Part shown: positions 1 to 8,402 of the stretch, in pieces
Layout of the letters: each line of letters begins with the position of its first letter
Numbering within the stretch: the stretch's first letter is position 1
Source of the DNA: GCA-003244245 sp963822695
Lineage (GTDB): Bacteria > Actinomycetota > Actinomycetes > Mycobacteriales > Pseudonocardiaceae
Assembly: GCA_963822695.1 (NCBI GenBank)
Contig: CAWGJH010000024.1
Coordinates: 186,001-250,000 of the forward strand
Direction of reading: 5' to 3'
Length of the DNA: 64,000 nucleotides
Position numbers and translations under genes: made by a program
Notes under the pieces: model-generated
Told to the model about the DNA's origin: nothing
Database searches by the model: none
What the model saw: the letters and a program-made list of their open reading frames with translations, nothing else

Positions 1-2374
1 CCGACGTGATGGCGGTGCGGCAGACCGGTTTCGCGATGCTCGCCTCGGCGTCGGTCCAGGAGGCCCACGACCTGGCGCTGGTGGCGCAGGCCGTCACGCT
101 GGCGACGCGCGTGCCGTTCGTGCACTTCTTGGACGGGTTCCGCACCTCGCACGAGCTGAACACGATCGAGATGCTCTCCGACGAAGACCTGCGGGCGCTG
201 GTGCCCGAGGGACTGGTCCATGCGCACCGCGCCCGGGCGCTGTCCCCGCAGCGGCCGTTCATCCGGGGCACGGCGCAGAACCCTGACGTCTACTTCCAGG
301 CTCGTGAGACGGTGAACCCGTTCTACGCCCACATCCCGGACGTCGTCGAGGACGCGATGGCCCGCCTCGGCGAGCGCACCGGCCGCCGCCTGCACATCGT
401 GGACTACACCGGGCACCCCGACGCCGAACGCGTGCTGGTCATCATGGGCTCGGGCGGGGAGACCGCCCGGGAAACCGTGGCGTCGCTCAACGCGCGGGGT
501 GAGCGGGTTGGCGTGGCACAGGTGCGGATGTACCGGCCGTTCCCGGCCCGGCGCTGGTCAACGCACTGCCGGCGAGCGTGCGACGGATCGCGGTGCTGGA
601 CCGGACCAAGGAGCCCGGCTCGATCGGCGAGCCGCTGTTTCTGGACGTGGTCGCGGCGCTGACCGAATCGCACGAGGACGGTGTGCGGGTCCTGCCCAGG
701 GTGTCCGGCGGTCGTTACGGGCTGTCGTCGAAGGAGTTCACCCCGGGCATGGTGGCCGGGGTGTTTGAGGAGCTCGCGAGCGAGCGGCCACGGCGTCACT
801 TCACTGTCGGCATCACCGACGACGTCTCGGGGACGAGCCTGACCTATGACGCGTCGCTGGACATCGATCCGCCCAACACGGTCCGCGCGGTCTTCTTCGG
901 GCTGGGGGCGGACGGGACGGTCGGCGCGAACAAGAACACGATCAAGATCCTGGGGTCCGAGGAACACCTGCACGCCCAGGGCTACTTCGTGTACGACTCG
1001 AAGAAGTCGGGCGCGCAGACCGTGTCGCACTTGCGCTTCGGCCCGCAGCCGATCCGGGCGCCGTACCTCGTGCAGCACGCGAGCTTCGTCGGCTGCCACC
1101 AGTTCGGACTGCTCGAGCAGGTCGAACGTGCTCGCCCCGGGTGCCGGCACCCGGGGCGATGCTGCTGCTCGACTGCCGGCACCCGCCGGACACGGTCTGG
1201 GAGGCGCTGTCGCGGCCCGTCCAGGAGCAGATCCTGGCCGCTGGTGCCCGCGCACGCGCCGGAGTTAATCCGCACGGTCACCGCGGAGATGATGGCCGGC
1301 CGCGGCGACGACCTGCCGGTCAGCGCACTGCCTGCTCTACGCCGAGGACTACACCGGATGTGGGCTGTGCGTCGAGGCCTGCCCGGCCGTGGCCCCGGGC
1401 GACCCGGTCCGCAAGGCGATCGATCTCGCCCAGCGCGAGCCGCTGCTCACCGCCGCGCGTGAGCGCATCGCGTTCTTCGAGACGCTGGGTGAGCGACCGG
1501 TCCCGGGTCAACTTCGGCACGGTGCGCGGCACCCAGTTCCTGGAGCCGCTGTTCGAGTTCTCCTCAGCGTGTGCCGGCTGCGGCGAGACGCCCTAACTCA
1601 AGCTGCTCTCGCAGCTGTTCAGCGACCGGGCGATGGTTGCCAACGCGACCGGGTGCTCGTCGATCTACGGCGGGAACCTGCCCACCACGCCGTGGACGAC
1701 CGGCGCCGACGGCCGCGGCCCGGCATGGTCGAACTCCCTCTTTGAGGACAACGCCGAGTTCGGGCTCGGCTTCCGCCTGGCCGCCGACGGGCAGACCGAA
1801 CTGGCGCGCCGGCGGCTTGCCGAGCTCCGTGACGCGGTGGGTGCCGAGCTGGTGGACGGCATCCTGCAGGCACCACAACTGCGGGAGTCGGAGCTACGCG
1901 CGCAGCGCGAACGGGTGTCGGAACTGATGCGGCGGCTCGACGGGCTCCTGGATCGTCCCGCCGCGACCGACCTGGTCAGTGTCGTGGATCACCTGGTCCG
2001 GCGCAGCGTGTGGATCGTCGGCGGCGACGCCTACGGCCACTGCATCGCGCACGGCATCGAGATGCGAAACGGGCTCGACCAGCAGTACCGCGCCGTGGCC
2101 AGCGGGTATTGGCCACTCATCCGCTATGACCCGATCGCGCGCGCAGCCGGCGGCAACCCGTTCCTGCTCGACTCGCCGCGGCCACGCATCCCGGCTGGCC
2201 GACTACACCGACCGCGAGCTGCGCTACCGCTCGCTCGCGAACACCAATCCGGCCGAGGCGGAACGGTTGCACGGCCTGGCCGAGCAGGCGGTCGCTCAGC
2301 GCTGGGACGTCTACGAGGAGATGGCGACCCGCGGCGCGCACCAGTTCCCGGCCGACGGCCGCAAGGATCGGTGA
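1..2374 (+). pseudogene. nifJ: Pyruvate:ferredoxin oxidoreductase (NifJ-type), 5' cut by window edge and frameshifted
   Basis: Homology to single-chain pyruvate:ferredoxin (flavodoxin) oxidoreductase, which oxidatively decarboxylates pyruvate to acetyl-CoA, runs across several frames. Pieces recognised in order: the pyrimidine/transketolase domain with FVHFLDGFRTSHE and FIRGTAQNPDVYFQ (1-560); the gamma domain with GADGTVGANKNTIKILG (590-1130); a ferredoxin-type piece with YTGCGLCVEACP (1330-1400); and the TPP domain with ACAGCGETP, ATGCSSIYGGNLPTTPW and IVGGDAYGHCIAHGIE (1560-2370). Frame changes lie near 560, 1130, 1270-1400, 1500, 1595 (an in-frame stop right after ACAGCGETP) and 2190. A duplicated GTGCCGGCACCCGG motif sits near 1140. 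Several independent lesions make a functional product unlikely. The identification is strong; the exact break points are approximate. Confidence 0.85.
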
Positions 2375-2499
2375 TGAAGTTGTTGACCGACTACATGGGT
2401 CTCGCGCTGCGCAACCCGCTCGTCGCGTCCGCGTCCCCGCTGTCGAGGACCGTGGATGGCGTGCGGCGCCTTGCCGACGCCAGCGCCTACGGCCCCTGA
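2374..2499 (+). pseudogene. Dihydroorotate-dehydrogenase-like protein, N-terminal stub
   Basis: The ATG overlaps the nifJ stop as TGATG. It opens with MKLLTDYMGLALRNPLV and continues ASPLSRTVDGVRRLADA, the usual beginning of the dihydroorotate-dehydrogenase-like (DUF/PyrD-type flavoprotein) protein that is commonly coupled to nifJ. Homology stops after about 36 residues and the frame ends at 2499, so only the start of the TIM barrel is left. The rest has been deleted, and the next recognisable sequence is MetF-like. The coupling suggests an ancestral nifJ-pyrD-like operon. The call rests on a short N-terminal match plus context. Confidence 0.6.
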
Positions 2500-2526
2500 C
2501 GACCGTGCCGCCCGTGCGGCGGTTTG

Positions 2527-2545
2527 TTTGTGGCCTCGCCACAAA
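2527..2545 (+). other. Short perfect hairpin at the deletion junction
   Basis: TTTGTGGC (2527-2534), loop CTC, GCCACAAA (2538-2545): an 8-bp perfect stem between the DHOD-like stub and the metF/metE remnant. There is no downstream T-run, so it is a poor intrinsic terminator. It may simply mark the junction where sequence was lost. Confidence 0.35.
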
Positions 2546-2987
2546 TGCGAGCATTGCGATTTGATCGGCACGGTGGAGAATGCGTTCTCGCCCCCGACCA
2601 GCTTCCGGGCCCGCCGGCTGGCCAAATAAGGTCGCGGCCGGAGCCGAGTTCGTGCAGACTCAGTTCGTCTTCGACCTCGGCATCTTCGAGCGGTTCATGG
2701 CCGACGTCCGCGACCTGGGTATAGACCACAAGGGTGGGGTCATGGCGGGGGTGGGGCCGGTGCAGTCACTGCGCGTGCTGGAGTGCATGCGGATCTGCGT
2801 CGAGATCACCCAGCGCATCCATCGGGAGCTGGGCACCTTTCCCGCCAATAAATTGATCATAAACCCAGACTGTGGGCTGCGCCACCTTCCCGCTCATGTT
2901 GCCAGATCGAAGCTGTCAGCGATGGTAAAAGGTACCGTGGCGGTCCGCCGCACCCTGCCGGAACCGACCGTCGAGCAAGGAGCATGA
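2546..2987 (+). pseudogene. MetF/MetE chimeric remnant (methylenetetrahydrofolate reductase joined to methionine synthase C-terminus)
   Basis: From about 2562 the sequence reads LIGTVENAFSPPTSFRARRLA, then after a one-base slip KVAAGAEFVQTQFVFD and GGVMAGVGPVQSLRVLE; these resemble 5,10-methylenetetrahydrofolate reductase (MetF). The same open frame then passes without interruption into RICVEITQRIHRELGTFP and INPDCGLRHLP, which resembles the C-terminus of cobalamin-independent methionine synthase (NPDCGL carries a zinc-ligand Cys). The frame ends at 2987, 4 bp before metK. The most economical reading is an internal deletion that fused an ancestral metF to the end of a metE-like gene within a methyl-cycle operon. 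It could still be translated from 2580 but would lack both complete barrels. Confidence 0.7.
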
Positions 2988-2991
2988 TCCG

Positions 2992-4230
2992 ATGACCCAG
3001 CTGGAGACCATTGAGTACCTGTTCACCTCCGAGTCGGTGACCGAAGGCCATCCCGACAAGATGGCCGACCAGATCTCCGATGCGGTGCTGGATGCGGCGC
3101 TGAGGATGGACCCGAACTCGCGGGTGGCGTGCGAGACCCTGATCACCACCGGGATGGTCGTGCTGGCGGGGGAGATCACCACACCGGAGGTACTGGACTA
3201 CACCCAGATCGTGCGCGATACGATCTGCCAGATCGGCTACGACAACGGAGGCTTCGGCTTCGACGGGCACAGCTGCGCGGTGATGACCGCCCTGGACAAG
3301 CAGTCGCCGGACATCGCTCAGGGTGTCGATATGGCGGCTGAGCGGCGCGGAAAGCTGTCCGAGGACGAACTGGACAGTGCCGGTGCAGGTGACCAGGGGA
3401 TGATGTTCGGGTACGCCACGAACGAGACCCCCGAGCTGATGCCGATGCCGATCGCGCTAGCCCACCGGTTGTCTAGGCGGCTGGCGCGGGTGCGCAAGGA
3501 CGGCACACTGCCCTACCTGCGACCTGACGGTAAGACTCAGGTAACCGTCCGCTACCGGGATGGCGTGCCGATCGGGGTGGCGAAGGTCCTGATCTCCACC
3601 CAGCACGCCGAAGAGGCCACCGTGGAGCAGATCCGGGCGGACTTGTGGGAGCACGTGGTGCTCGCCGAGCTGCCCGCCGACTTTTACAACGAAGGCGAGT
3701 TGGCGCGCAACCTGTTCATCAACCCGACCGGTCGGTTCGTGATCGGCGGACCGGTCGGTGATGCTGGACTGACCGGCCGGAAGATCATCGTTGACACCTA
3801 CGGCGGGTTCGCCCGGCACGGTGGCGGCGCGTTCTCCGGTAAGGATCCGTCCAAGGTGGACCGCTCCGCGGCATACGCGGCCCGTTACGTGGCTAAGAAC
3901 GTCGTGGCCGCTGGCCTGGCCAACCGGGTCGAGATACAGGTGGCCTATGCGATCGGGGTGGCCCGGCCGCTGTCGTTGCTGGTGGAGACCTTCGGCACCG
4001 AGCAGGTGCCCCGCACGACCATCGAGAAGCTGGTGAGTAAGCACTTCGACCTGCGCCCGGCGGCCTTCCGTAGCTACCTGAGGCTGCACCGGCCGATCTA
4101 TGCTAAGACCGCCGCCTACGGCCACTTCGGACGCAACGATCCCGACTTCACCTGGGAGCGGACCGACAAGGCGGCGGAACTGCGCGAGTCCGCCGGGTTG
4201 CCCGCCAGCGCGCAGCCGGCAATCGTCTGA
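2992..4230 (+). CDS. metK: S-adenosylmethionine synthetase
   Basis: 412 residues, close to the family length of about 400. It makes SAM from methionine and ATP as a cytosolic tetramer. Diagnostic motifs are FTSESVTEGHPDKMADQISD near residue 12, GAGDQGMMFGYA near 129, the loop GGAFSGKDPSKVDRSAAYAARY near 275, and a conserved RPLSLLVETFGT stretch near 320. The ATG at 2992 has AAGGAG 11 nt upstream and follows the chimeric metF/metE frame by 4 bp. It is the first gene of a metK-adoK-ahcY run in one direction, pointing to coordinated SAM production and by-product clearance. No SAM riboswitch-like fold is seen upstream. All key motifs look intact. Confidence 0.97.
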   Translation: MTQLETIEYLFTSESVTEGHPDKMADQISDAVLDAALRMDPNSRVACETLITTGMVVLAGEITTPEVLDYTQIVRDTICQIGYDNGGFGFDGHSCAVMTALDKQSPDIAQGVDMAAERRGKLSEDELDSAGAGDQGMMFGYATNETPELMPMPIALAHRLSRRLARVRKDGTLPYLRPDGKTQVTVRYRDGVPIGVAKVLISTQHAEEATVEQIRADLWEHVVLAELPADFYNEGELARNLFINPTGRFVIGGPVGDAGLTGRKIIVDTYGGFARHGGGAFSGKDPSKVDRSAAYAARYVAKNVVAAGLANRVEIQVAYAIGVARPLSLLVETFGTEQVPRTTIEKLVSKHFDLRPAAFRSYLRLHRPIYAKTAAYGHFGRNDPDFTWERTDKAAELRESAGLPASAQPAIV

Positions 4231-4247
4231 CGGGTCTCAGGGAGGCT

Positions 4248-5228
4248 ATGGTGGGCATCATCGTCACGGGGTCGATCGCTACCGACTACCTGATGGTCTT
4301 CCCGGGACGGTTTGCTGAGCAGATCGTGCCTGATCAGCTGGCAAACCTCTCGCTGTCCTTCCTGGTGGAAGACCTGGCGATTCGCCGTGGCGGCGCGGCC
4401 GCCAACATCGCGTTCAACCTAGGCTGCCTGGGACTGGGGCCGGTGCTGGTGGGCGCGGTGGGTGCCGACTTCGCTGAGTACGGGCAATGGCTGTCGGCAC
4501 ATGGGGTGGACACCAGCGCGGTGCGGGTCTCGCAGACCAAGCACACTGCCCGGTTCCTGTGCACCACCGACTCCGACCAGAACCAGATCGCGTCGTTCTA
4601 CGCCGGCGCGATGAGCGAGTCCCGCGAGATCGAGCTGGCGCCGATCGTGGACTGCTTGGGCGGAACGGACCTCGTAGTGGTAGGTCCGAGCGACCCGGCG
4701 GCCATGCTTCGGCACACCCAGGAGTGCCGGGATCTCGGCTATCCGTTCGCCGCGGACCCGTCCCAGCAGCTCTCCGCACTCGACGGAGACCAGATCAAGC
4801 AACTGGTCGACGGCGCGACCTACTTGTTCACCAACACCTACGAGCGAGGCCTGCTCGAACGCAAGACTGGCTGGGGTGACGAGGACATCCTGGCGCGGGT
4901 GGACGTCTCGGTGATGACCCGGGGAGCCAAGGGGGTGACCGTGCAACGGCCGGGACAGCCGGTGATCTCGGTGACACCACCGCAGGAACGCCGCAAGGCG
5001 GATCCCACGGGGGTGGGTGACGCGTTCCGGGCCGGCTTCCTGGCCGGGGTTGCCTGGGGCGTGGGTGACGAGCGGGCCGCCCAGCTTGGCTGCATGCTGG
5101 CCACCTTGGTGATCGAATCGGTCGGCACCCAGGAGCATGAGTTCGAGCCCGAGACGTTCATGGAGCGGTTTAGCGACGCGTATGGACCCGACAGCGCGGC
5201 CGAGGTGGCCGACCACCTGCGCGCGTGA
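4248..5228 (+). CDS. PfkB-family carbohydrate/nucleoside kinase, probable adenosine kinase
   Basis: 326 residues. The N-terminal half has a Gly-rich RRGGAAANIAFNLGCLG stretch. The C-terminal ATP/anion-hole signature DPTGVGDAFRAGFLAGVAWG (about residues 250-270) contains the catalytic Asp in GVGDAF. Its position between metK and ahcY supports adenosine as substrate: AhcY releases adenosine and homocysteine, and removing adenosine pulls that reversible reaction forward. The start at 4248 has AGGGAGG 4 nt upstream, 17 bp after metK. PfkB kinases vary in substrate, so ribokinase-like activity cannot be excluded from sequence alone. Confidence 0.85.
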   Translation: MVGIIVTGSIATDYLMVFPGRFAEQIVPDQLANLSLSFLVEDLAIRRGGAAANIAFNLGCLGLGPVLVGAVGADFAEYGQWLSAHGVDTSAVRVSQTKHTARFLCTTDSDQNQIASFYAGAMSESREIELAPIVDCLGGTDLVVVGPSDPAAMLRHTQECRDLGYPFAADPSQQLSALDGDQIKQLVDGATYLFTNTYERGLLERKTGWGDEDILARVDVSVMTRGAKGVTVQRPGQPVISVTPPQERRKADPTGVGDAFRAGFLAGVAWGVGDERAAQLGCMLATLVIESVGTQEHEFEPETFMERFSDAYGPDSAAEVADHLRA

Positions 5229-5277
5229 GCACCAATTTCACCGACAGTGTCCAACTTCACTAGGGAGTGCGTTTTCG

Positions 5278-6756
5278 ATGACTGTGGCGCCGGTCGCTGC
5301 GAAAAGGCTACAGAACCGTGATGGTATTGATTTCGCCGTTGCCGATCTAGGTCTGGCTGATTTCGGTCGTCATGAGATCCGGTTGGCGCAGCATGAGATG
5401 CCGGGTTTGATGGCGCTGCGGCGGGAGTATACGGATGTTTTCCCGCTGCGGGGAGCGCGGATTTCGGGGTCGTTGCATATGACGGTGCAGACGGCGGTGC
5501 TGATCGAGACTCTGGTCAGCCTCGGCGCTGAGGTCCGGTGGGCATCGTGCAACATTTTCTCCACCCAGGATCATGCTGCGGCGGCAGTGGTGGTGGGTCC
5601 GCATGGTAGTGCGGAACAGCTGCGGGGAGTGCCGTGTTTCGCCTGGAAGGGTGAGACGCTGGAGGAGTACTGGTGGTGCACCGAGCAGATGCTGACCTGG
5701 CCTGATGGAGCCGGGCCGAACATGATCCTGGATGACGGGGGAGACGCCACCCTGCTGGTGCACAAGGGGGTGGCGTTCGAGAATGCCGGGCTGGTGCCCG
5801 CCGCGGATGAGGACGACTCGGATGAGTGGAAGGTGTTCCTGGAGGTGTTGCGGACCTCGTTGGTCGCTGCGCCGGGGAAGTGGACGGCGATCGGGGAGGG
5901 TATCCGCGGGGTGACCGAGGAGACCACCACTGGGGTGCACCGATTGTATCAGTTGGCTGCGGCGGGGGAGCTGTTGTTCCCGGCGATCAACGTCAATGAT
6001 TCGGTGACGAAGTCGAAGTTCGACAACAAATATGGGTGCCGGCATTCGCTGGTGGATGGGATCAACCGGGCGGTGGATGTGTTGCTGGCCGGGAAGCTGT
6101 GTCTGGTGTGTGGATATGGGGATGTCGGCAAGGGGTGCGCGGAGGCACTGCAAGGTCAAGGTGCTCGGGTGGTGGTGGCCGAGGTGGACCCGATCTGCGC
6201 GCTGCAGGCGATGATGAATGGTTTCACCGTGGACACCCTGGACAACCTGGTCGACCGCGCGGACGTCATCATCACCGCCACCGGAAACAAGAACATCGTG
6301 ACGGTCGAGCATATGGCGCGGATGAAGCACCAGACGATCCTGGGCAATATCGGGCATTTCGACAACGAGATCGACATAACCGGGTTGGAGCGCCGGTCCG
6401 GGGCCCGCCGGTTGGTGATCAAGCCACAGGTGGACGAGTGGACGTTCCCGGACGGGCATTCGATCATCGTGTTGTCCGAGGGGCGGCTGCTGAATCTAGG
6501 AAACGCCACTGGGCACCCGAGCTTTGTGATGTCGAACTCATTTTCCAACCAGGTGATCGCCCAGGTCGAGCTGTTCACCAAGCACCAGGAATACGACCGG
6601 GAGGTCTATACCCTACCCAAGGCGCTCGATGAGAAGGTCGCCCGGATCCACGTCGAGGCCCTCGGTGGTCAGCTCACCAAGCTGACCAAGGAGCAGGCCG
6701 AATACATCAACGTGGACGTCGAGGGTCCCTACAAGCCACCGCAGTACCGGTATTGA
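5278..6756 (+). CDS. ahcY: Adenosylhomocysteinase (S-adenosyl-L-homocysteine hydrolase)
   Basis: 492 residues from the ATG at 5278, with AGGGAG about 10 nt upstream. It hydrolyses S-adenosylhomocysteine to adenosine and homocysteine using bound NAD. Motifs seen: SGSLHMTVQTAVLIETL near residue 63; SCNIFSTQDHAAAA near 88; VNDSVTKSKFDNKYGCRHSL near 240; the Rossmann segment CGYGDVGKGCAEALQGQGARV near 280; GNIGHFDNEID near 358; and the C-terminal LTKEQAEYINVDVEGPYKPPQYRY tail with the conserved lysine/tyrosine end. The long antisense frame across this gene is a high-GC artefact. Last gene of the methyl-cycle run. Confidence 0.97.
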   Translation: MTVAPVAAKRLQNRDGIDFAVADLGLADFGRHEIRLAQHEMPGLMALRREYTDVFPLRGARISGSLHMTVQTAVLIETLVSLGAEVRWASCNIFSTQDHAAAAVVVGPHGSAEQLRGVPCFAWKGETLEEYWWCTEQMLTWPDGAGPNMILDDGGDATLLVHKGVAFENAGLVPAADEDDSDEWKVFLEVLRTSLVAAPGKWTAIGEGIRGVTEETTTGVHRLYQLAAAGELLFPAINVNDSVTKSKFDNKYGCRHSLVDGINRAVDVLLAGKLCLVCGYGDVGKGCAEALQGQGARVVVAEVDPICALQAMMNGFTVDTLDNLVDRADVIITATGNKNIVTVEHMARMKHQTILGNIGHFDNEIDITGLERRSGARRLVIKPQVDEWTFPDGHSIIVLSEGRLLNLGNATGHPSFVMSNSFSNQVIAQVELFTKHQEYDREVYTLPKALDEKVARIHVEALGGQLTKLTKEQAEYINVDVEGPYKPPQYRY

Positions 6757-6852
6757 GCCGCGACTCACGGCAGGAGCCCATCGACGGTCGAAGCGCTCCG
6801 GCTTGCTCCGCCAGCCATGTAAAATCGTTCATACCGGTTGTGATCAGAGATC

Positions 6853-7555
6853 TCATGCGGGCAGTGTTGCGCGCAGGTGATCGGCAACCGGCTCGAACAG
6901 GTGGGGCAACATCCGTTCGGCCGTGGCCCACGGGTACCAGCCGACCTCAGAGTGCTCGTCGGAGTCCCCGACCCTCACCGCCGTACCGTTAACCGGGTCA
7001 GCAGTGATGTAGACCATGATCAAAACAGATCTCCGAGCACGGGCCACACGGACCCGGCACACCCATCGACCAGAAGTTCTCAGCCATACCCAGCCGCTGG
7101 ATGCGCTCGCCCGGGATCCCAACCGCAGTGCGCCAGATGTGCTCGGCACTCGTCGTCGTCGGTGTAGACAGTGACCCACAGCTTGGACTCCGGCAGGCCC
7201 AGACCACCGTCAGCGACGCCTGGTCAGAAACTCCCAGGCGTAGGGGATGGCTTTCTCCTTGAAATAAGAGTAATCCCCGAAGGAGAAGTTACCGAACATC
7301 TGGAAGAACGAGCCGCGCCGGCTGGTCTTGCCGACTTCCTCGATGTCAACGGTGCGCACGCATTTCTGCAGACTGGTTCGCCCGAGGAAAGGGCGCAGGG
7401 ACCTCACCGAGGAAGTACGGCTTGAACGGAGCCATACCCGCATTGATCAGTAGCAACGTCTGGTCGTCCGCGATCAGCGATGCCGACGGGACCACAGCGT
7501 GTTTCTGCTGCTCGAAGAACCGGAGCGCACGGCTACTGATCTCTGCCGACTGCAT
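6853..7555 (-). pseudogene. Alanyl-tRNA synthetase N-terminal remnant fused to a NUDIX C-terminus
   Basis: The minus-strand ATG at 7555 is preceded by GGAAGG at good spacing and opens MQSAEISSRALRFFEQQ, then PSASLIADDQTLLLINAGM and FKPYFLGEVPAPFPRA, the class II active-site start of AlaS. After a frameshift near 7395 it continues LQKCVRTVDIEEVGKTSRRG and FFQMFGNFSFGDY. After another shift near 7210 it reads ENFWSMGVPGPCGPCSEI. Homology to AlaS then ends abruptly near 7020 and is followed by GDSDEHSEVGWYPWATAER and a stop at 6853, resembling the C-terminal end of a NUDIX hydrolase. It is a truncated, multiply shifted copy; the cell must have a full alaS elsewhere. The NUDIX assignment is weaker than the AlaS one. 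Confidence 0.8.
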
Positions 7556-7746
7556 GGGTTGCCTTCCAAAGGGTTCGGTCGTTCGAACACCAGCCACGCC
7601 CGCAGTCAAGCCCATAGGAAGCCGGGGCGCAACGCTGGTACATCGTGATCTACCCATGGTAGGCGTGGTGACCCAGCCGTTTTTCACGGGTGACGTGGAG
7701 CGCACGCACGGTGCTCGCGCTCCTGCGGCGAGTCGTCTACTAGGCT

Positions 7747-8003
7747 GTGCTCGCCGCGTTCGGGCTGCCCCGCGAGCCCGACCCGGCGGTGCGCCGTCGG
7801 CAAATCCGGCGCACCCTGGAGCGTGCCGCTCAGCTCAGATGCCAACGGAGATCGCCGAGTTGGCCAGTGGTATCGCCACCTGAGGTGGTGCGGCTCGCCG
7901 AGTGGGGCAAGCCTAACCTGCGTGGCGATGCCTTCACGGCGGCGATCTGGCCACCCGAGCCGTCGTCGCCGGCGCCGTCGTCGTGGAGCTCAGCGGTTCG
8001 TAA
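7747..8003 (+). pseudogene. Formimidoyltetrahydrofolate cyclodeaminase-family remnant (C-terminal end)
   Basis: Reading across frames gives VLAAFGLPREPDPAVRRRQ, then TEIAELASGIAT, then EWGKPNLRGDAFTAA, then LATRAVVAGAVVVELSGS and a TAA at 8001. This order and the GNPN-like KPNLRGDA motif match the last 80-90 residues of the cyclodeaminase/cyclohydrolase domain of folate one-carbon metabolism. At least three frame changes (near 7840, 7885 and 7946) and no upstream domain mark it as dead. Together with the metF/metE remnant it is a second broken folate-dependent gene within 6 kb. The homology is inferred by eye from short stretches. Confidence 0.6.
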
Positions 8004-8027
8004 CACTTGCGGACTTGGGGAGGCACA

Positions 8028-8228
8028 GTGAGCAGGAGGCGTATGCGAGGCCGCGAGCAGCGTCAACGTCGCATGCGGCGGGAGCAAGTGAACCGGGAGC
8101 CAGCGTTGGGTGATCCCACATCTGAGTGGATGGACGTCGGCGGCCGGCGAATGTTCGTCGTGGGTTTCACCCCGGGCGGCGCCCCTTATGGCTGCTACGA
8201 GGATGAGTTCGACGAGGAGAGCTGGTGA
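8028..8228 (+). CDS. Small conserved-looking hypothetical protein
   Basis: 66 residues from the GTG at 8028, with GGGGAGG 5 nt upstream. The first 25 residues are strongly basic (MSRRRMRGREQRQRRMRREQ), and the C-terminus is acidic (YEDEFDEESW), with a central WMDVGGRRMFVVGFTPGGAPYG. No family is recognised. The charge split could suit nucleic-acid or ribosome binding, but this is only suggestive. It lies between the cyclodeaminase remnant and the broken primase-helicase gene, in the same direction. Confidence 0.6.
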   Translation: MSRRRMRGREQRQRRMRREQVNREPALGDPTSEWMDVGGRRMFVVGFTPGGAPYGCYEDEFDEESW

Positions 8229-8402
8229 CGTGGAAGGCGCTGGGGTTCGGCCCGTTCCTCCCATGCCGATGAGTGGATATGCGGCGTTCGTGGCGGACTG
8301 CTCGCCAGGCGCAGGTCCGTCACCCTGCTAGCGCATGCCGCGACGCAGGATTTTGCTGGGGTTGGCGAGCGAGGCGGCTCCGCTCGTGGGTCGCGTTCTA
8401 CG

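Noticed and set aside
1..2374. Treating the nifJ frameshifts as programmed
   Set aside because: There are at least five at unrelated sites with no slippery motif pattern; decay or sequencing error is more likely.
2546..2991. SAM riboswitch before metK
   Set aside because: The region encodes MetF/MetE-like protein sequence up to 4 bp before metK; no riboswitch consensus seen.
5347..6459. 370-codon open frame antisense to ahcY
   Set aside because: No RBS, no recognisable domain, His/Gln/Arg-rich; mirrors the strongly biased codons of ahcY on the other strand.
7560..7620. tRNA-like TTCGAAC motif
   Set aside because: Flanking sequence does not form a cloverleaf; it is upstream of the alaS remnant. 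No tRNA was found anywhere in the window.
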